In this document: positions 46,855 through 58,208 of the stretch, piece after piece
How the letters are laid out: each line of letters begins with the position of its first letter
Numbering within the stretch: position 1 is the stretch's first letter
Assembly: GCF_918797505.1 (NCBI RefSeq)
Contig: NC_092793.1
Coordinates: forward strand, 73,467,912-73,531,911
Length of the DNA: 64,000 nt
From: Bemisia tabaci
Lineage: Eukaryota > Arthropoda > Insecta > Hemiptera > Aleyrodidae
Direction of reading: 5' to 3'
Position numbers and translations under genes: made by a program
The notes under the pieces: model-generated
Database searches by the model: none
Told to the model about the DNA's origin: nothing
What the model saw: the letters and a program-made list of their open reading frames with translations, nothing else

Positions 46855-49080
46855 AACTAAATTACGACCTTTTTTCGTGGACGGTCACAAATGTGTAAAA
46901 TCATTTCTTTCACCTGCCCAGGAAAATGTTTGAAATGAGTAGAGGGAATTGAAGCAGCGTGGATGAAAATAATGTTCGAGCTTTTCGCTGAGAAACTTAA
47001 GCGTGATGCGTGGCTCGGCTCCTCTTGAAACACGGATTTAATCAACACGTTCCAAGCGATTCGAGGTCGCGTGAGGCTTAATTAAGAGAAGTGAGGAGGT
47101 TACGGCTCTTTTCAGTCGAGAAATATCTATTCAAAGTTAATTGCTGATACTGGAGGGGGAGAGCTTGCTCCCAGAGCAGAAACCACTTCCGCCCTCGGAT
47201 AGAATCCATAAATAATCGATCAAAGGGCCACAGAACCTCTGCAATCTTCTTAATCCGACTGGAGAACTTCTCAATTTGAAGCACCTAACGCCCTTCCGGC
47301 CGTTTCTTTAAAGTATTCCGAAAACGAGCGTTTGAATTCCAGGCAATCGCGAAGTTTACCGTAACGATTGTAAAGAGGAAACGCGTTTAAAAGCCTGAGT
47401 TTCGATGGTTGAAGTCGAAAAATGTGTTTCCACTCTTTTTCTATCCTTCAAAATAGATGTCTTTATCCGTGCAATGTTCACTGGTCTAAAGACCAGATTT
47501 AGCCTGATTGGCCACATGCTTTTCTTTCATCAACGCCAGAATACCCAAGAGAGAATAGCACATGAGTTTTACATAAAATCATTTCGAATTGTTATATATA
47601 TTTTACATTGATGTAGAGAGTTTTAAAAAGCGCAAAGAACAAATTTTTGCCTCTCTTACATCTCATTCAGCAGATCGACTTATCAGTCGCCATAAACTAT
47701 CAATATTAGTAACCAATGAAGAATTTTCGGTCATTTCAAGTCCCGAATTTGTACAGAAAATGTTGAATTTACATTCTTTAAACATCACAGCGAGAAAAGA
47801 AACAACGTTTAAAGTCTAACCTGAAATTCTAGCCACAACGTGATACGACGTTGATAGTAACATTGTAACCATGATCGAGAGAGGAACATATGTTTTCTTA
47901 AATTTTCTCCTCTTTTATTTGTATCGTGGAATATTTTATCATCGTTCTTAATTCATTTCATGTTAATACTTTCCCCATGCCGTTGTATTTTACTAAGGCT
48001 CTCAAAGTCGTTCTTCGGCAAAAATATAGAGAAGCCTCTCACTCGAGCATCCTTCGCACGGTTAGAAAAACAGGAGCGTTGGCAAAGTTTCCTCAGTGTC
48101 GTTGAAAGCTTCTTTTCGGGACGAAATTCTCGGAAGAATTACCGGTAGTCTTCACGGCTCAAAAACACTACATTTAAGTTCCAAGTCTTTTCGGGATGTT
48201 TTCATAAGAAGCCCCTACTTCTATTTCTCTTGCCGCGAAGAAGAGTAAACTAGAAATACCGTTGTAAAACAATAAACACGTGAGCGCTGATACCTTAGAC
48301 GGTATGATTACAGCTCTTTTTTCCTCTTTTCTCCCACTCGAAATAAAAGTGAAAAATTAAGGTTAAGCCGGAAAGCGACGCTTATTTGAGTTGCATCAAT
48401 TTCATCCCGCCGCTCTTTATATTCATATTTCCAACCGCAGCCAAGTTCGATAATGCATGTTAACCCTCGCTGTTAGAGCGCCCCCTCCCTCGTTACTCCC
48501 CCTCCCTTTTGCGGCTGTTCCCCTTTTCCTCTATTTTCCTCTGTACTTTTGCTTTCTCATTTTCTCTTGTCGAGGGTCGGGGCTCAAAGCCGGGAGGAAA
48601 TATAAGCAATTTTCACGACAGAAATGTGAAGAACAGAAAATAAGGCTCACATTTCATGAAAGGATACGTTTGTTGTCACTCCGCTTGCACCTTTTCGATG
48701 TGTGTGTGTGAAGGGGCGGAGGGGGGAGGGTTGAAATAGTTTTTGTATTCAAGTGCAGGGATGCTTGAACGCTTCGAGGATAAAATCACGCAGTTTTACA
48801 GGACAGAACGTGAAACCAGTCGAGGTTTTACTAAAATCTTTCTTAAAATCAACTTAAGCTCTTTTAACTCTGAGCTATCTTTTGTAGTGTAAGAAACACA
48901 CTGAAAGAAAAATGAAAAGACAAATCTTACACAGCTCATATGGCCGCGCACTTGACACTGAGTATTGGCGTGCAGTGCGTGCACCCATGATTAATCTCCT
49001 TGTTTCCGTCAGCCACACCTCACGCGCAGTACAAGCGTCAATTGACGATTTTTTCATCGAGCAGCACGCTTTACTAATCT
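46855..49080. other. gene-poor stretch
   Basis: No splice-supported exon. A C/T-rich tract lies at about 48470-48560 and a G-rich tract at about 48708-48732. Confidence 0.4.
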
Positions 49081-49332
49081 ACCGTGCTGAGGAAAGACGC
49101 CGTATGCGCCCTCAGGTGTTGCCAAATTTCTCCTGGCAAATCTTTAATTTTCAGGAAAATGTTTGAATATTTGTCTACCAATTTCTCAGATAATTTTGTT
49201 TGTATCTGATATAAAATCTCTAAAAATTTCAAGGAAAAATATTCATAATTTTCCTCAAAAATAAACATTTTATCGAAGGAAATTTGGCAATTCTCAAATG
49301 TTCATTCGGCGTTCTTCCTTAGCACGGCCGTA
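49081..49332. mobile_element. MITE, family F, full copy
   Basis: CCGTGCTGAGGAAAGACGCCG..GTTGCCAAATTTC on the left is mirrored by GAAATTTGGCAATTCTC..CGGCGTTCTTCCTTAGCACGG on the right, about 252 bp long. Confidence 0.82.
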
Positions 49333-49900
49333 AAAGTATTGTGATCATATGATTTTCAGAAGACTTTTGCTTCTTAGTTTTATTAGTTGAATCAATCTCT
49401 ATAATAATTAAAGTAAATTATTATCTTAGCATTTTACTGAATCGTCGATAAGTATTTCACTCTTTCAGTTCCATTTATTAGATTGGCATATGTTTTGTCA
49501 AACGAAGTTGAGTTGGAAGGATGTTGCAAAAGATCTCAAGCACATCCCATTGCCCTGAAAAGGAAGACATAAAAGCTCACCAATATAAGTTAATTAAAAA
49601 TTAGATTATGTTCCCTTTATGACCGAGAGATGATCGTGTTTATCATTGACCTTATACAAATGATGATATTATCGGAACTTTATTGTTAGCACAGCTTCAT
49701 GGAGGACTTTACTGATGAGTTAAACAATGCTGTAAGGGTGAATTTTCCTATCAATGTTCAAAATCTGTTATTAAGCACATAAACTGCTCAAAAACCTCAA
49801 CGTACAAAAATTATAATTGTAACAAGTTGACTCAATAATAACTGCTGCATGGACCTATTTATATTAAACGAAAATATTAAACGGAAGTAAGGAAATTACG
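49333..49900. other. non-coding stretch
   Basis: AT-rich with no exon or shared repeat seen. Confidence 0.4.
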
Positions 49901-49904
49901 AGTT

Positions 49905-50165
49905 TTAAGATGTGAAAACAGCATCAGCGAACTTCATTATGACATCTTTAACGTGTCTCCCAGTGACGTCATATTCGGATATACGTATGTATACGTATGA
50001 CGCCGTCCAATGTTGTTTGATAACGTCATCATCAACAGGCAGAATGGTTGTCCCGATGACTTCATCAACTGGTGTAACGATGGCGTTATCAACGGGCGTA
50101 GCGATGAAGTCATAAACGGGCATGACGTTCAACGTCTCGTCAACAGGTATCCTGATGACGGTGTC
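49905..50165. repeat. degenerate short tandem repeat
   Basis: GATGACTTCATCAAC-GG(C/T)GTA-like units recur at roughly 24-33 bp (for example near 50025, 50055, 50085, 50108). Read on the minus strand (49905-50222) they give repeated PVD(D/E/N)xxI peptides (IPVDETLNV, TPVDNAIVT, TPVDEVIGT, LPVDDDVI). This may be a decayed minisatellite or a repeat-rich coding remnant. Confidence 0.55.
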
Positions 50166-50197
50166 AATGCACAATATGGAATAGGGCAAAGGACACG

Positions 50198-50290
50198 CGT
50201 TGATGACGGCGCAGAGATACAACTATTCGTACTTGATTGATGTCCGTGTTGCATCTGTAAAATTGAAGGCGCGTTGGCGCGAGGCCATGA
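50198..50290. repeat. interspersed repeat family B, single copy
   Basis: TTGATGACGGCGCAGAGATAC, AACTATTCGTACTTGATTG and GTCCGTGTTGCATCTGTAAAA match the units at 4400-4990 and 36760-37160. Confidence 0.75.
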
Positions 50291-50413
50291 AAAAACAATT
50301 TTTATTTTTATTCATCATTTGAAAGAACCTACACAAAAAAAGAATTTTACATCGAGATAAAATGAAGGAAATAGAGAAAACGATTTCAATTTTGGTGGAT
50401 TTATTTGTTTCAG

Positions 50414-50626
50414 AGCCGTGCGAAAAGACAACATGCGCCCACGGGGCGCTATGCTCGGCCGACGAGAGGGGCGATGCCCGATGCCATTGCCCAGCGGAAT
50501 GCCCCGAGGGGGGCGGCCCCTCAGTTTGCGGCTCGGACGGCAACACGTATCGCAGTCTGTGTCACCTTCGATTGGCCGCTTGTCGCACGCAGAGGAGCAT
50601 CCGGGTCCGATACTCCGGCCAATGTG
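50414..50626 (+). CDS. exon encoding a follistatin-like (FOLN + Kazal) domain, agrin-type protein
   Basis: This 213-nt exon lies between TTTATTTGTTTCAG (acceptor) and TGTG|GTGAGT (donor); both introns are phase 1, the usual symmetry of shuffled extracellular domain exons. The 71 residues contain the full set of ten cysteines of a follistatin module. The EGF-like FOLN half runs CEKTTCAHGALC to CHC. The Kazal half runs from CPAEC through SVCGSDGNTYRSLCHLRLAAC to the final SGQC. The VCGSDGxTYxxxCxLxxxxC signature is unmistakable. Modules of this kind repeat in agrin and related secreted matrix proteins, where they bind growth factors or inhibit serine proteases. I infer agrin-like from module type alone. 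Neighbouring exons must lie outside the window or be too short to see. The open frame continues past the donor into intron, so it is not a single-exon gene. Confidence 0.87.
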
Positions 50627-50748
50627 GTGAGTTGAACACCAATTCTATCTATGATTATTGCTCTAGGATCACTAGCGAGAGTAAAGAAATGTACTGCGTT
50701 TAGCAGAAAGGAACCAAACCGCATCAGCTACTGCCAAATTTAACTGCT

Positions 50749-50794
<46 letters not shown>

Positions 50795-52978
50795 GAAAGA
50801 ACGAACAAAAATTCGCAGAACCGTTTTCATGTAAAACACTAAATTGTCTAATTAAATGGCAATAGCTGATGTGGCTTGGTTTCTTTCTGCTTAGCGCGGT
50901 CCAAATGAAACACCAAAATACATAAATAAGTCCATATTTAAAACTAAAACTCCTTAAAAAAATGAGACTAGGAGCTGTTCTGCAAATTAACCCTTTTTGT
51001 GATAACTTTTAACGTCTGTGTAAATATTTTGCAAAAACTCCGCAAATTAGCTTGTTCATTAATTTCAGTATCTATATTTTTGAAAACTTTTGATGAGGAA
51101 ACATGTCTTTCGGTGCTTTCATTCTTACTCGGTCTGGTAGATCATTTTCTAAATAAAACTGCACAGGAACTTAATACAGGGATAAGACAATTTTTAACCC
51201 ACTTGCACGTTTGTTTATCTCGAGCGGACGCGTTAAGTGAGAGTAGAGTAACATCTCAGAGAAAGTATGGACACCTGCTACCATGATGGTTTCAAGGCTC
51301 AAGAATGACTGCAACTTTGGATTAGATGGCGGTTGTGTTGCCAACTTTTGATGGTTTCCACCTGCTGCACTTATTTCCAACGATGCCACACAATTGCATA
51401 TTTTTAGAGTACATTTTTCTACTATAACGCTAAACAATGGTTTGCTAACTGATGAAACACGTCCTTTTTTGTAAAAGAGTACATTTTACGGTGCTACAAG
51501 CAGAAAATGAAACCAAGTTCAGTCATTTTAACCAACACTTTCTTGCGGTATTCCCCCTTTTATGACCTCTAAATAGCCTACTTAAGATGCCAAAAGCAAT
51601 AAATTCTAGGTGTCCATGCTTCCTGTGGTAGAGTAGAGTATTTAATGGTCATTATACGTTTTTCAAAACAAGCAGACATGAAACTGAACGTCATGTCTAC
51701 TGGTGCTTGCTGCATGAATATTGTACAAAAATGTGTCGACCATTAATTTTTAAGAAATTCTTTAAATTACTGACTTTTTTAGTTCTAGATGAAGTCATAT
51801 TCCATTTTTCGACTACTACTCGTATTTCATTTCAAGTTCAACTTCTGCGCAAGGAAATCATAATGTCCGCATCATTCTATTTTCAGCATCTTCTATGAAT
51901 TTACTCTTTCATAACTTAATCGGGATAAGGAGAGTCTCCAATTTGACAATCACAGAACGAGCTGTCATTTTTACCGGTGATGACGCACTTCTCGTGAACG
52001 CCAGTTTCCTTCGATCAAAAAGAATACAAACATAGCGTACTAAAAACAAAAATATTGATGGTCAACCTTAAGTGTCCCCGTTGAAAAATTCTATGAACGT
52101 TCCTGAAGTAAATACTGATCGAACATTTTGAGAAGTTCCGATATTTTTCAGAAGTTCCAAAAAACCTTCTTGACTAAATCCAAACTTATCATGTGAAAAT
52201 CCGAAAAAACTTCGTTCCTGATGAAAGTATAGGTAACAAATTGATGTTACGCAGTAGAAATCCGGAAAAGTAAAAGCTATGGCATACTATACGATACATA
52301 AAAGTTTCGAAAGTCGGAACTAATTCAGAGCAATGAAAACTTTAGCTAGAACGACTAGTCAAACGATCCATAACCTCCAGAAAATAGACCTTTCTTCGGT
52401 TTATTATTGATTGGTCGTTAATGGTATCTCCGGACCACCCCGTCTCTATTTTACGCTCTCCGTCCCTCTCACGCCAGACTCAAGTGCAACTGCGTGCAAT
52501 CAGAGGTCATAAACTTTCGGAAGTTGTCTCCGCTCGTCGTCCTCCGTCCGCCCATGATCCATGGTAGAACCCAAAAAGTCAAATTTTCGATCAGCTCTGA
52601 GCTACATAAGAATTAAAGCATTATGGAGTTCATCGCATAATGGACTTGTGCGGTTTTAACATGGACCTTTTAATGTGTAGCCGAGTATCAGATGTATCGT
52701 GCCCATAAAACCGCAAATCAAAATTTTCGGCTGGGGTGCGTGTGACTCACCGCTCAGAGGGGATAGTAAATTGAAAGGGGATGTCAAAAAATTAAAGGGC
52801 GTTCAATTCGGAGGCACTGAAGCACAAATTCCAGGAAGGAAGATTTTCCCCTCTACGAGGCTCTTCCTCCAGTTTGGGGTGTTAGTCACCTCGCACTTGG
52901 CCTACCGATTGGTGAAGTTCGTTTCATGCATTTTAGAATTGATCAGAAGATGAGATAGAAATAGATAATTTTATTGGA

Positions 52979-53110
52979 CTACATCTTGCAATTAAGAACT
53001 ACAATTTTTGGCTTATCAGTAAAAACGTCCATGTGCATAGGGAAACGAATGGTGCATACGTTGTTTCTAGGGTGAGATAATAATTGTAGTTCCTAATTGC
53101 AAAATGTACT
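52979..53110. repeat. inverted repeat
   Basis: ACATCTTGCAATTAAGAACTAC on the left pairs with GTAGTTCCTAATTGCAAAATGT on the right; the loop is about 70 bp. Confidence 0.7.
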
Positions 53111-53158
53111 TAAATAATTAGCAGATACTTAAATTACCTAAACTCTTTCCTCCCATTT

Positions 53159-53282
53159 CGTCGCTCCTCTGACGTAAGAGTGTATCTCAATTTCCACATA
53201 AGCCGTGCTCTCTGTATAATTCTATGCTTTCTGGAGTTCATGAAGAAATAAAGATATGCCTAATCTCACGTCAGAGGTATGC
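53159..53282. mobile_element. foldback element, family H
   Basis: CGTCGCTCCTCTGACGTAAGA..TATCTCAATTTCC is partly mirrored by ATATGCCTAATCTCACGTCAGAGG. It matches the copy at 58088-58208. Confidence 0.7.
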
Positions 53283-53724
53283 AGATTTGAACGGTTTTAT
53301 AACCAGAATCAGCCTGACTAAATCAAACGTCCCCTAGTCTTAACTCTATTTGTTTTTTTAAAAGAACACAAAGCAACATGCTGACTTGCAATGGAAGTAT
53401 ATTTCTCATAATACCTATGAGGAAAATTTAGCGTTTTCTAGTACTATAATTATCTGTTATAAAAATAAAATACGAGAGCAGTCTGGCAACACAATGAAGT
53501 CAGGCTGATTCTGTCAAATGTATTCAATTTTTTCAGCTTCCTGTTCTTGCCTATTGATTACGGTCAAGTCAGTAAAGCTCACTGAACTGAATCAATATTA
53601 AACACCAATTTATTTCGAGTAACTAAATGAGGAAGTACACAAACTTTGATTGTAAAAGTATTCACTATTACTGTGATACTGGTGAAGGATCTCAATCGAC
53701 CCCGCTAATAATCTCACCCACTTC

Positions 53725-53885
53725 CAGTGGCGATTCTTGAAAGTCGGCAACACTATATTTCCTCAATCTAAATGTATGTAAAACGATCGATTCTTAGTGA
53801 GGCAGTTTGCCTCGCCTAAATTCGATATTTTCAATGGATTTAAATTGAGGAAAAACAGTGTTGCCAACGTGCAAAATCGCATCTG
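53725..53885. mobile_element. hAT-like MITE, family G, abutting a stop codon
   Basis: The left end CAGTGGCGATTCTTGAAAGTC and right end GCAAAATCGCATCTG pair imperfectly. GTCGGCAACACTATA mirrors CAGTGTTGCCAAC, and GAGGCAG/TTTGCCTC forms an inner dyad. CCCACTTC and TCCGCTTC flank it (6/8 match). The right flank overlaps the stop codon of the gene at 53892. Confidence 0.75.
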
Positions 53886-53891
53886 TCCGCT

Positions 53892-55574
53892 TCACTTCCT
53901 TCTCGTGTTGGAATAATCCGGCAGGGCAGCCAACGTTGCCTGGGCTTCTTTCATTTTGGTCCATTCGTCTTGCTTCCTTCTAATGTAATCTTCCAGTTCA
54001 CTAGATGCAACGAATGTGATCGCTTTGTCCCCCTTGTTGAAATACTTGCGGTACTTCAATCCAAACAGCCGAAAGCGACAGAGCCACGTGTAATACTTAG
54101 CGGTATTCGGGCCGTACCTTTCGGTGATGAGGGACTTGAGTCGTTTGTCCACGAAGCAGGAACATTTAACCCCGAAGTAGATTTTCCCGACAGAGGCAAT
54201 TTTCGGCTGGTTTAGCAAGTTCTCCTCCGCTGGGTCCTCCCAGTAGCCGAATATCCGCGAGCATCGGTTTTGGCACTTCCTCTGAGAGGTTATGAAGAAT
54301 CCTCCCGTTGGAACTGCACGGAAGAAATAGTGGGTTACAAACGGAGAAATGAATTTTAGAGACCTCGCAATAACAATCCACGCATTGCAATCGTGTGAGG
54401 AAAAATTAAGTTTGGAGGTTCGGTTTTCGCTGAAGATGATTCATGATCAACTTGGGCAAATTTTCACGAGTGGATTTGGTTGACTTTTTCGACCAAATCC
54501 TAACGAAGAACATTTTTTCCCCAACCCAATCCACTATAACCTGTCGGGGTCATCAGTGACCAGTGTCTGAACTAAATCCAAAATTTCTTGATCCACCTAC
54601 CTCCGGAGGTAGGTGGAAAAGCGGATGAGGGTAAACGGTTCCTCCAGAAACCTCGAAAAGCAACGATTTTTTTGCAATATGGCGGAGTTCTGTGCGACAA
54701 AAACAACAACTGAGTAACAACAACCGTGGTGAGGTGTTGGCGATGAAGTAAAGTGTAAAAAAATCACATATTTTTGTGTATTTGTGTTATAATTTGTACG
54801 ATGGTTTATTTCATAGAATAAGTCTTGTTACATTGACCAATTGGCGCGCTTTTTTGATCCTAATCCGGAATTTGGCTCGTTTTCTTCAGGATTTGGTTGA
54901 AAATTAGATACTCGATTCTCATTGTTCCAAATTCCAACGGTGATACAACAGTCAAAAAGTGCATAGAAGTGCATAAAAAAGTGTATAGAGCAGGTTTAAC
55001 TAAGAGAATGGGCAGAGACAACGTATCTGAAAGGCTTTACACCAGGAATTGAAGTTGTGTACACAGGGAAGGTAAACATTTGACGTTAGATTGAGCGCAT
55101 TTTTTTTCTCTGGTAGGTACAGAACACCTGAACATATGCACGAAAACTGAAAATATATGCGAAAACGTGAATATATGCAGAACTTTAAGTTACGGATGTT
55201 GATCATCAGGACCACGTGATCCTGTAAATTAATTTTACGTCGTTAATAGATGTTTCAATGAGACCATAAAGCGCACTTTCGGAACGGAAATGTACTGCAA
55301 GGAACTTACTGCGATCAGTCCAAGTACGAGTTTCTTTGCCATCCGATGACGCACCTCTGGCGACAAGGTTCTGTCTCGTCCCTTCTTCATGATTAACTCC
55401 TAGGATGACCCATTTGCCCTGGTTCTTGACAACGGAGTTTTCTTCTTGGTTCGAACAATGATTCTCACTGCCTTCGTTCTGAAGTCTCACCCGCACTTTT
55501 AACGTTTCATCTCCATCGACTGATGCGCAGTGGCAACTCAACATCACGAGAGCTATTAGAGCGTATCGCGTCAT
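53892..55574 (-). CDS. secreted cysteine-containing protein, paralog 1 (two exons, unknown family)
   Basis: The predicted CDS is complement(join(53892..54313,55310..55574)), 228 residues. Exon 1 opens with a signal peptide (MTRYALIALVMLSCHCAS), followed by about 68 polar residues, and ends at GCA|GTAAGT. Exon 2 follows TTTCTTCCGTGCAG; both borders are phase 1 and the frame joins exactly. Exon 2 carries GGFFI (92-96), KCQNRC (C102, C106), G-YWE (111-114), KCSCF (C139, C141), an RYGPNTAKYYTW stretch (about 151-162) and a basic tail ending NTRRK. The same pattern, splice phase and strand recur in the gene at 59666-61099, which is the main evidence for coding. A TCAGTT initiator-like site lies at about 55604-55609, about 34 nt before the ATG. 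I know no family with this pattern. A secreted role (salivary, gut, venom-like or cuticle) is only inference. Confidence 0.72.
54592..54617. repeat. perfect 26-bp palindrome in intron
   Basis: TCCACCTACCTCC followed directly by GGAGGTAGGTGGA, with no loop, inside the predicted intron of paralog 1. Confidence 0.85.
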
Positions 55575-57197
55575 TCTCGCTGCTCACCATGCCACTCAAA
55601 CCAAACTGACTAATTTTTCGCGTAAAATGTGCTCGTCATGAACCTTCAGCCATTTTCCGGTAGGGAAAGTATTCCTTCAGTCTGGCGTCCATCTTGTGAG
55701 TGAAGAGCGAAAGAGGAGTTGATGATGCCTTGTCATTAATGCTGAAATATTGGCTTCACCGCTGGCGCAAATTTCAGCATCATTAGGTAAATTTTCGCGA
55801 AAAAATTCGGGTGAATTGTTGAGAAATAATTTCTGGGAAATCTCCTAAATTTTACTTGGAATTTCGCTTTTTGGCAAGAGGAAAATGAGATCCATCCAAG
55901 CGCTACTTTTTATGTCTAATACTTACTCCCGGATGTACGGGCCGTCAAAAAACACCGTGATTGGCGTCATTATGATTGACGTGGTAGTGCACGATACACT
56001 TTTTTTCTACCGGGGTTAATGGATCTATGATTCATATCTTTGCTCTTGTCGCTCAGCGGAATGTAGTAGTGATAGAAGTAAGAGTTGAGTGGGTGGTTGC
56101 GAGCATTTCTTGTTTGTATCTTTTTTGTTGGCCTCATCTGGTGTAAGGGTCGTATCGCTGGCTTTTAAGAAGAATCATGATACTTTCATGATTCTCGTGG
56201 CCAAAAAGCAAATATTTCCCGGTGTAGATGTCAGTTCCCGGCAGAGAGGATTTTCTGCCATTCACATATTTCGACATAAAAACATTTTTTCCCCTTCTTC
56301 TTCTCCTTTTTTTAATCATCTGATTGTCGTTTGAAGCAATGTGTTTTAGGGTTTATTTAATTTAATACTCAACTGAATTATATTTAATTAATTGAACTTT
56401 CTAACCCTAGTCTTACTCACTCTCGGGAAAAATGAAAATGCCTGAAGCAAAAACGGAGAAAATAGCCTAAAATGATAGCGTTCAGTGCTGAAAATACAAT
56501 GAAAAAATAAACAAAAACCTAGACTTGGGATACAGCGTTTCTTGTGTAATTTCATTTCGAAGTCCAAAAATAGTTTCCGTTTTCTCTCATCACCCACTAG
56601 TTTTCCAAGAAAGCCAATTTTTACGGGGAAATGCTGCAAAACGCTTTCCTCGCAAGACACAGGGTCATGAGTTTCACAGGTTTGTAGAGGGTTACCCCGC
56701 TATATTAAAGTGTTGTGTATTTTCAGCCGATGGGTTTAAAAACCACCCCAGAGTATTTTAATCGCACCGATGTTCTCGAGAAAAACGAATTTTCTCTAAA
56801 ATTTTCTCTAATATTGTTGTGTATTTTCAGCCGATGAATTTAAAAACTACCCCAGAGTATTTTAATCACACCGATGTTCTCGAGAAAAACCAATTTTCTC
56901 TAAAATAACTTCTCGGGTCCATTTTAAAAACAACGTGAAACGCTTTAAAGTCACGTCTTCTCGTGAGGGGAGTGACGCTAGATATAAGATTATCGCTGCT
57001 GTCATCGGCAGGAGCTTGTAGCCAGGGCCGAAACTCGGCAACCTCGTCGAGAATCCACGCGATTTCTTGGGCAGTTAATTAAGGGCTGAGAAGTTTTCCG
57101 ATTAAAAAATCGCGGGGAACACACGCCGCTATCGGGGCAGGGATCCGGCGGGGAAGAGGCTCAGTTTCCGTGCGCCCTCGCCCCGTATCGGCGCGGC
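55575..57197. other. intergenic stretch upstream of paralog 1
   Basis: A pair of direct repeats of about 75 bp (near 56710-56790 and 56815-56905: TGTTGTGTATTTTCAGCCGATG..AACCACCCCAGAGTATTTTAATC) stands out. No other coding support. Confidence 0.45.
56708..56905. repeat. tandem direct repeat, two units of about 105 bp
   Basis: GTTGTGTATTTTCAGCCGATG, CCCCAGAGTATTTTAATC and CGATGTTCTCGAGAAAAAC occur twice in the same order with a few changes. Confidence 0.8.
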
Positions 57198-57556
57198 GCA
57201 CACTGGGTCGAGTCAATAGGAGAGATCGGACATAATTTAGAAACTTTAAACGCTTCATAACTCCGCTCATATAAAACTTTGAGGTTCTGGAAGTGGGTCC
57301 ATTGGTTTCCTCGTGAAATTTTCTCCCAGAAGTACCCCTTAACATTTAAAATGGACGTATTTCTGTCAAACGGAACCGTGTGCATTTCGACGTGGGCCTT
57401 GTTACGCATATATTCTTATGGGTCTCAGGGCTCATGTCTCAATGCACATAGTTCCGTTTGGCAGAAACACGTCCAAATGTGGCGAAATATACATTAAATT
57501 TTGCAGATGTAGTCTAAAATTTTATGTGCGACCGCTCTGATCGACTCGATCCAGTG
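57198..57556. mobile_element. MITE, family D, copy 3, with a nested foldback
   Basis: The left end GCACACTGGGTCGAGTC and right GATCGACTCGATCCAGTGC frame the family D interior (GAAACTTTAAACGCTTCATAA, GGTTTCCTCGTGAAATTTTC). Inside, at about 57353-57474, is a second foldback: TGGACGTATTTCTGTCAAACG mirrored by GTTTGGCAGAAACACGTCCA. Confidence 0.75.
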
Positions 57557-57559
57557 CTA

Positions 57560-57870
57560 CCATTTTATTTCATCAGAAGATTCCGAAATAATTCAGATTT
57601 TCGGAAACATATTCCGATTTGTCAAAGTTGCAGCGAAAATTCCGGGGAAAATTTCGAAATACGCCCGGCTTTAGTTCCGGAGATCGTCATTTGATCAGAA
57701 AGTCCCTGAATTTGATCAAATAAATGGTCAAACTGGCGAAAAACTGCAAATTTCGAGGAAATCCCGAAAAAAGCTGAAAATTCCGGGGGTTCAGAAAATT
57801 CCGGAAAAAGTTCCGATTCTTTAAAAAGTTCCGAATTCCGGAATTAATTCCGGGAAACGGCAGCTTCGAA
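57560..57870. repeat. TTCCG-rich degenerate repeat region
   Basis: Many short TTCCG/CGGAA motifs (ATTCCGGGG, AATTCCGGAAAAAG, AATTCCGGAATTAATTCCGGG) recur over 300 bp, ending at another family D-like end (CGATCCACTGTGCGGCGGC, about 57867-57888). The origin is unclear. Confidence 0.5.
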
Positions 57871-58087
57871 TCGATCCACTGTGCGGCGGCTCCGCGGAGG
57901 CTTATCAGATCCGTCACCGGTCGAGCCGATTCCCGACGTTCCGCCTTCGACAGGAAATCGATGACATCATCATTTCCAACACGAGTACGAGTCACAGGTC
58001 TCCTCAGCGTCGCGGGATTTATTAGAAAATTCAACATCGAGGATAAGAATATCTGGGTCGCTCCCGCCCTTCGAGCAGTCCCTATCG

Positions 58088-58208
58088 CGTCGCCCCTCTG
58101 ACATAAGGACGTATCTCGATTCTCACGTGAGCCCTATTCTCCGTATATTTCTACGCTTTCCGGGACTCATATGGGAATTGAGATACGCCCTTACTTCAAA
58201 GGGACGAC
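58088..58208. mobile_element. foldback element, family H
   Basis: CGTCGCCCCTCTGACATAAGG..GTATCTCGATTCTCACG is mirrored by GGGAATTGAGATACGCCC..AAAGGGACGACG, about 121 bp, with inner GTGAGCCC/GGGACTCAT. Confidence 0.8.

Larger units (their letters stand above)
50627..53724. other. presumed intron or downstream DNA
   Basis: It contains a poly-T tract (50753-50791), an inverted repeat near 52981-53108 and a family H element at 53159. No further follistatin-type exon was found. Short frames show no domain. Confidence 0.45.
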
